Below are positions 6,343 to 8,099 of a DNA stretch of 8,099 nucleotides, one piece after another. The stretch's first letter is position 1. Each line of letters opens with the position of its first letter. The translations under genes and the position numbers were made by a program. The stretch is taken from assembly GCA_030424825.1 (NCBI GenBank), contig JAUHWE010000175.1, positions 1 to 8,099 of the forward strand, given 5' to 3'. This DNA is from Verrucomicrobiia bacterium (GTDB lineage: Bacteria; Verrucomicrobiota; Verrucomicrobiia; Opitutales; Opitutaceae). The notes under the pieces are model-generated. The model did not search any database. It saw only the letters and a list, made by a program, of their open reading frames with translations, and was not told where the DNA came from.

Positions 6343-8099
6343 TTGAAGCAAGCTGCCCTTATCTACCTTGTACTCTCCGTTTCCAGCCTATCTTCGGCGG
6401 AAAAGAGCATCCATTTCAATCGGGACATTCGTCCGATTCTCTCCAACAAGTGCTTCCATTGCCACGGACCCGATGAAGAGGATCGCAAGGAGGCGCTTCG
6501 ATTGGACATGGCGGGAGGCAAGCTGGGCGCACTCATTCCAAGAGACGACTACTACATCATAAAGCCGGGCCAACCCGAAGAGAGCGAACTCTGGTACCGC
6601 ATCACTTCCGAATACGAAGACGAGATTATGCCGCCGGCAGACTCTCACAAGGCCCCACTCACTAAGGAGGAAATTGAGCGCATCACTCAATGGATTAAAG
6701 AAGGTGGCGAATACCAGGACTTCTGGGCGTTCATCCCTCCTGAAACGCCTGAACCTCCCCGTGTTGACAACCGGAAATGGGGTCAAAGCGCAATCGATTC
6801 AATCGTCTATGCCTCGCTCACTGAAAAGGGGTTGAAACCCAAAAAGGAAGCCGACAAGCGCACCCTCATTCGGAGACTGAGCTTTGATTTGACCGGTCTT
6901 CCTCCAAGCATCCAGGAGATTGATACATTTTTGGAAGACCGCAGCTCCAACGCCTACGAGAAGCTCGTAGACCGGCTACTCGCAAACCCCGCATATGGCG
7001 AACACATGGCGCGCTATTGGGCAGATCTTGTTCGGCTGGGGGACACAAATGGGATGCACAAAGACTTCCATCGTGAATTCTCCACCTACCGTGACTGGCT
7101 CATCCGCTCCTTCAACGATAACCTTCCCTACGACGACTTCATCTCCTACCAGCTAGCGGGCGACGAATACGAAAATCCTTCTCGCGACCACCTGATCGCC
7201 TCTGGTTTTAATCGTCTACACATGATAATTGACAAGGGAACCGCCCTTCCGGAGGAGAGTTTGCATAAGAACGTAGTAGATCGCGTCGAAGCCTTCGGCA
7301 CCACCTTTCTCGGACTCACCGTCCAATGTGCCCAGTGCCACGATCACAAATACGATCCGATCACCCAAAAGGACTACTTTCAGCTCTACGCATTCTTCAA
7401 CAATTTTGCGGGCAATCCTGAAACCGTACGCGAACCAAAGCGAGGACTGCAACCCCCTTACATCAATTTGACGACCCCAAAACAGGATCTGAAACTCGCT
7501 GAATACGACGCAAGGATACACGACGCCGAGATCCGCAAAGAGGCCGTAATCAGGCAAGAGAAACTATCCGACAAATGGCCCGACTCATTCGAGAAAGTAT
7601 CTGTGCCCCTGATTGGCCCAGGATCGAAAGCAAAATCATCTGAAACGGTATTCAAATCACAATTCACCCTCGCAACAAAACCGAGTGCGGCTCTGGTCCG
7701 GTTTTTGGCCCATTCCGAAGTCGAACTCTTTGCGAATGGAAACTCCATAGGGAAAGCATACCCCAACGAACAGGGTGCTGCCGCAGAGATTAGCGAACAC
7801 CTAAGGATGGGTGACAATACAATCACCGCGATTGTCTCCGGCCCAAAGATCGGTTTGGCCCTGCGACTGGATTACACCATTGGTGACACCCGCAAAACGC
7901 TTTCGACGGGCGCCGACTGGTTGACTAAAAGAACTGGAGAATCTGATTGGACCCCGGCGGAAGTCCTAGCTGAGGGAAATAGCAATGACCAATGGACGGT
8001 GAAAGCCCGCTCAGTTGCCTCCCTCGAGATTGATCGAGAAATCTCCCAAATCGAATTGGAGCGGGATTCCTTCCTGGAAGAGATCCCAGCCGCAATGGT
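6343..8099 (+). CDS. Planctomycete-type cytochrome c / DUF1549 protein, 3' end beyond window (expected DUF1553 C-terminus)
   Basis: The frame is open from 6310 to the right edge, and 585 codons lie in the window. TTG 6343 is chosen because it gives a compact signal peptide (MKQAALIYLVLSVSSLSSA, cleavage near residue 19). TTG 6328 is an alternative. Residues about 25-120 form a PSCyt1 cytochrome c domain (PF07635) with heme motif CFHCH (37-41) and candidate axial Met96 in EIMPP. Residues about 135-350 are DUF1549/PSCyt2 (PF07583), from LIRRLSFDLTGLPPS to a second CxxCH motif, CAQCHDHKYDP (329-339). A charged helical stretch (about 375-405) leads to a beta-sandwich-like segment (about 437-545) with SEVELFANGNSIG and LRMGDNTITAIV, resembling sugar-binding jelly-roll domains. 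The window ends at EIPAAMV, like the IPTTMVM motif that precedes DUF1553 in relatives. These proteins are exported and common in polysaccharide-degrading Planctomycetota and Verrucomicrobiota. Their biochemical role is unproven. Confidence 0.93.
   Translation, partial: MKQAALIYLVLSVSSLSSAEKSIHFNRDIRPILSNKCFHCHGPDEEDRKEALRLDMAGGKLGALIPRDDYYIIKPGQPEESELWYRITSEYEDEIMPPADSHKAPLTKEEIERITQWIKEGGEYQDFWAFIPPETPEPPRVDNRKWGQSAIDSIVYASLTEKGLKPKKEADKRTLIRRLSFDLTGLPPSIQEIDTFLEDRSSNAYEKLVDRLLANPAYGEHMARYWADLVRLGDTNGMHKDFHREFSTYRDWLIRSFNDNLPYDDFISYQLAGDEYENPSRDHLIASGFNRLHMIIDKGTALPEESLHKNVVDRVEAFGTTFLGLTVQCAQCHDHKYDPITQKDYFQLYAFFNNFAGNPETVREPKRGLQPPYINLTTPKQDLKLAEYDARIHDAEIRKEAVIRQEKLSDKWPDSFEKVSVPLIGPGSKAKSSETVFKSQFTLATKPSAALVRFLAHSEVELFANGNSIGKAYPNEQGAAAEISEHLRMGDNTITAIVSGPKIGLALRLDYTIGDTRKTLSTGADWLTKRTGESDWTPAEVLAEGNSNDQWTVKARSVASLEIDREISQIELERDSFLEEIPAAM

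Noticed and set aside
6388..7826. Several minus-strand frames of 60-132 codons (6388-6786, 6866-7048, 7216-7557, 7458-7826)
   Set aside because: They lie antisense within the cytochrome c/DUF1549 gene, whose plus-strand frame carries clear domain motifs throughout.

Overview
The window looks like chromosomal DNA of a Verrucomicrobiota (possibly Opitutae-like) or, less likely, a Planctomycetota bacterium. The taxonomic call is inference. It rests on a planctomycete-type cytochrome c/DUF1549 protein, a DUF4159 protein, an exported SMP-30 lactonase and an exported Fes-like esterase lying together, a high share of Sec-exported products, moderate GC, frequent TTG/GTG starts and an almost complete lack of Shine-Dalgarno sequences. 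There are no tRNA or rRNA genes, CRISPR arrays, insertion sequences or phage genes.

Layout, left to right. (1) Positions 1-2416 (+): an exported or anchored beta-propeller protein ending in an esterase-like phytase domain. Its start codon is cut by the window edge. A strong hairpin follows at 2442-2470. (2) Two genes on the minus strand, probably co-transcribed: a DUF4159 protein (3545-4378) followed after a short gap by an SMP-30/gluconolactonase-like protein (2584-3471). (3) A 159-bp gap (4379-4537) with two perfect hairpins and a promoter candidate. (4) A minus-strand gene (4538-5095) for a Sec-exported Hcp-like protein with an internal tandem duplication. (5) A divergent gap (5096-5250), then a plus-strand Fes-like alpha/beta-hydrolase (5251-6159). 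(6) A gap without a convincing gene (6160-6342), then the first 585 codons of a large plus-strand cytochrome c/DUF1549 protein (6343 to the right edge). Its predicted C-terminal DUF1553 domain lies outside the window.

Functional theme (inference): nearly every product carries an N-terminal signal sequence, so this is a cluster of envelope or secreted proteins. The esterase, the SMP-30 lactonase and the DUF1549 cytochrome are families commonly found in the polysaccharide and organic-ester degradation repertoire of Verrucomicrobiota and Planctomycetota. The esterase and the SMP-30 protein look like the two halves of a protein that is often fused in planctomycetes. The Hcp-like protein has no type VI secretion genes around it and carries a Sec signal, so it is unlikely to be an ordinary T6SS tube subunit. 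I see no complete new multi-gene system. The most unusual elements are the exported, internally duplicated Hcp-like protein and the hairpin pair behind it.
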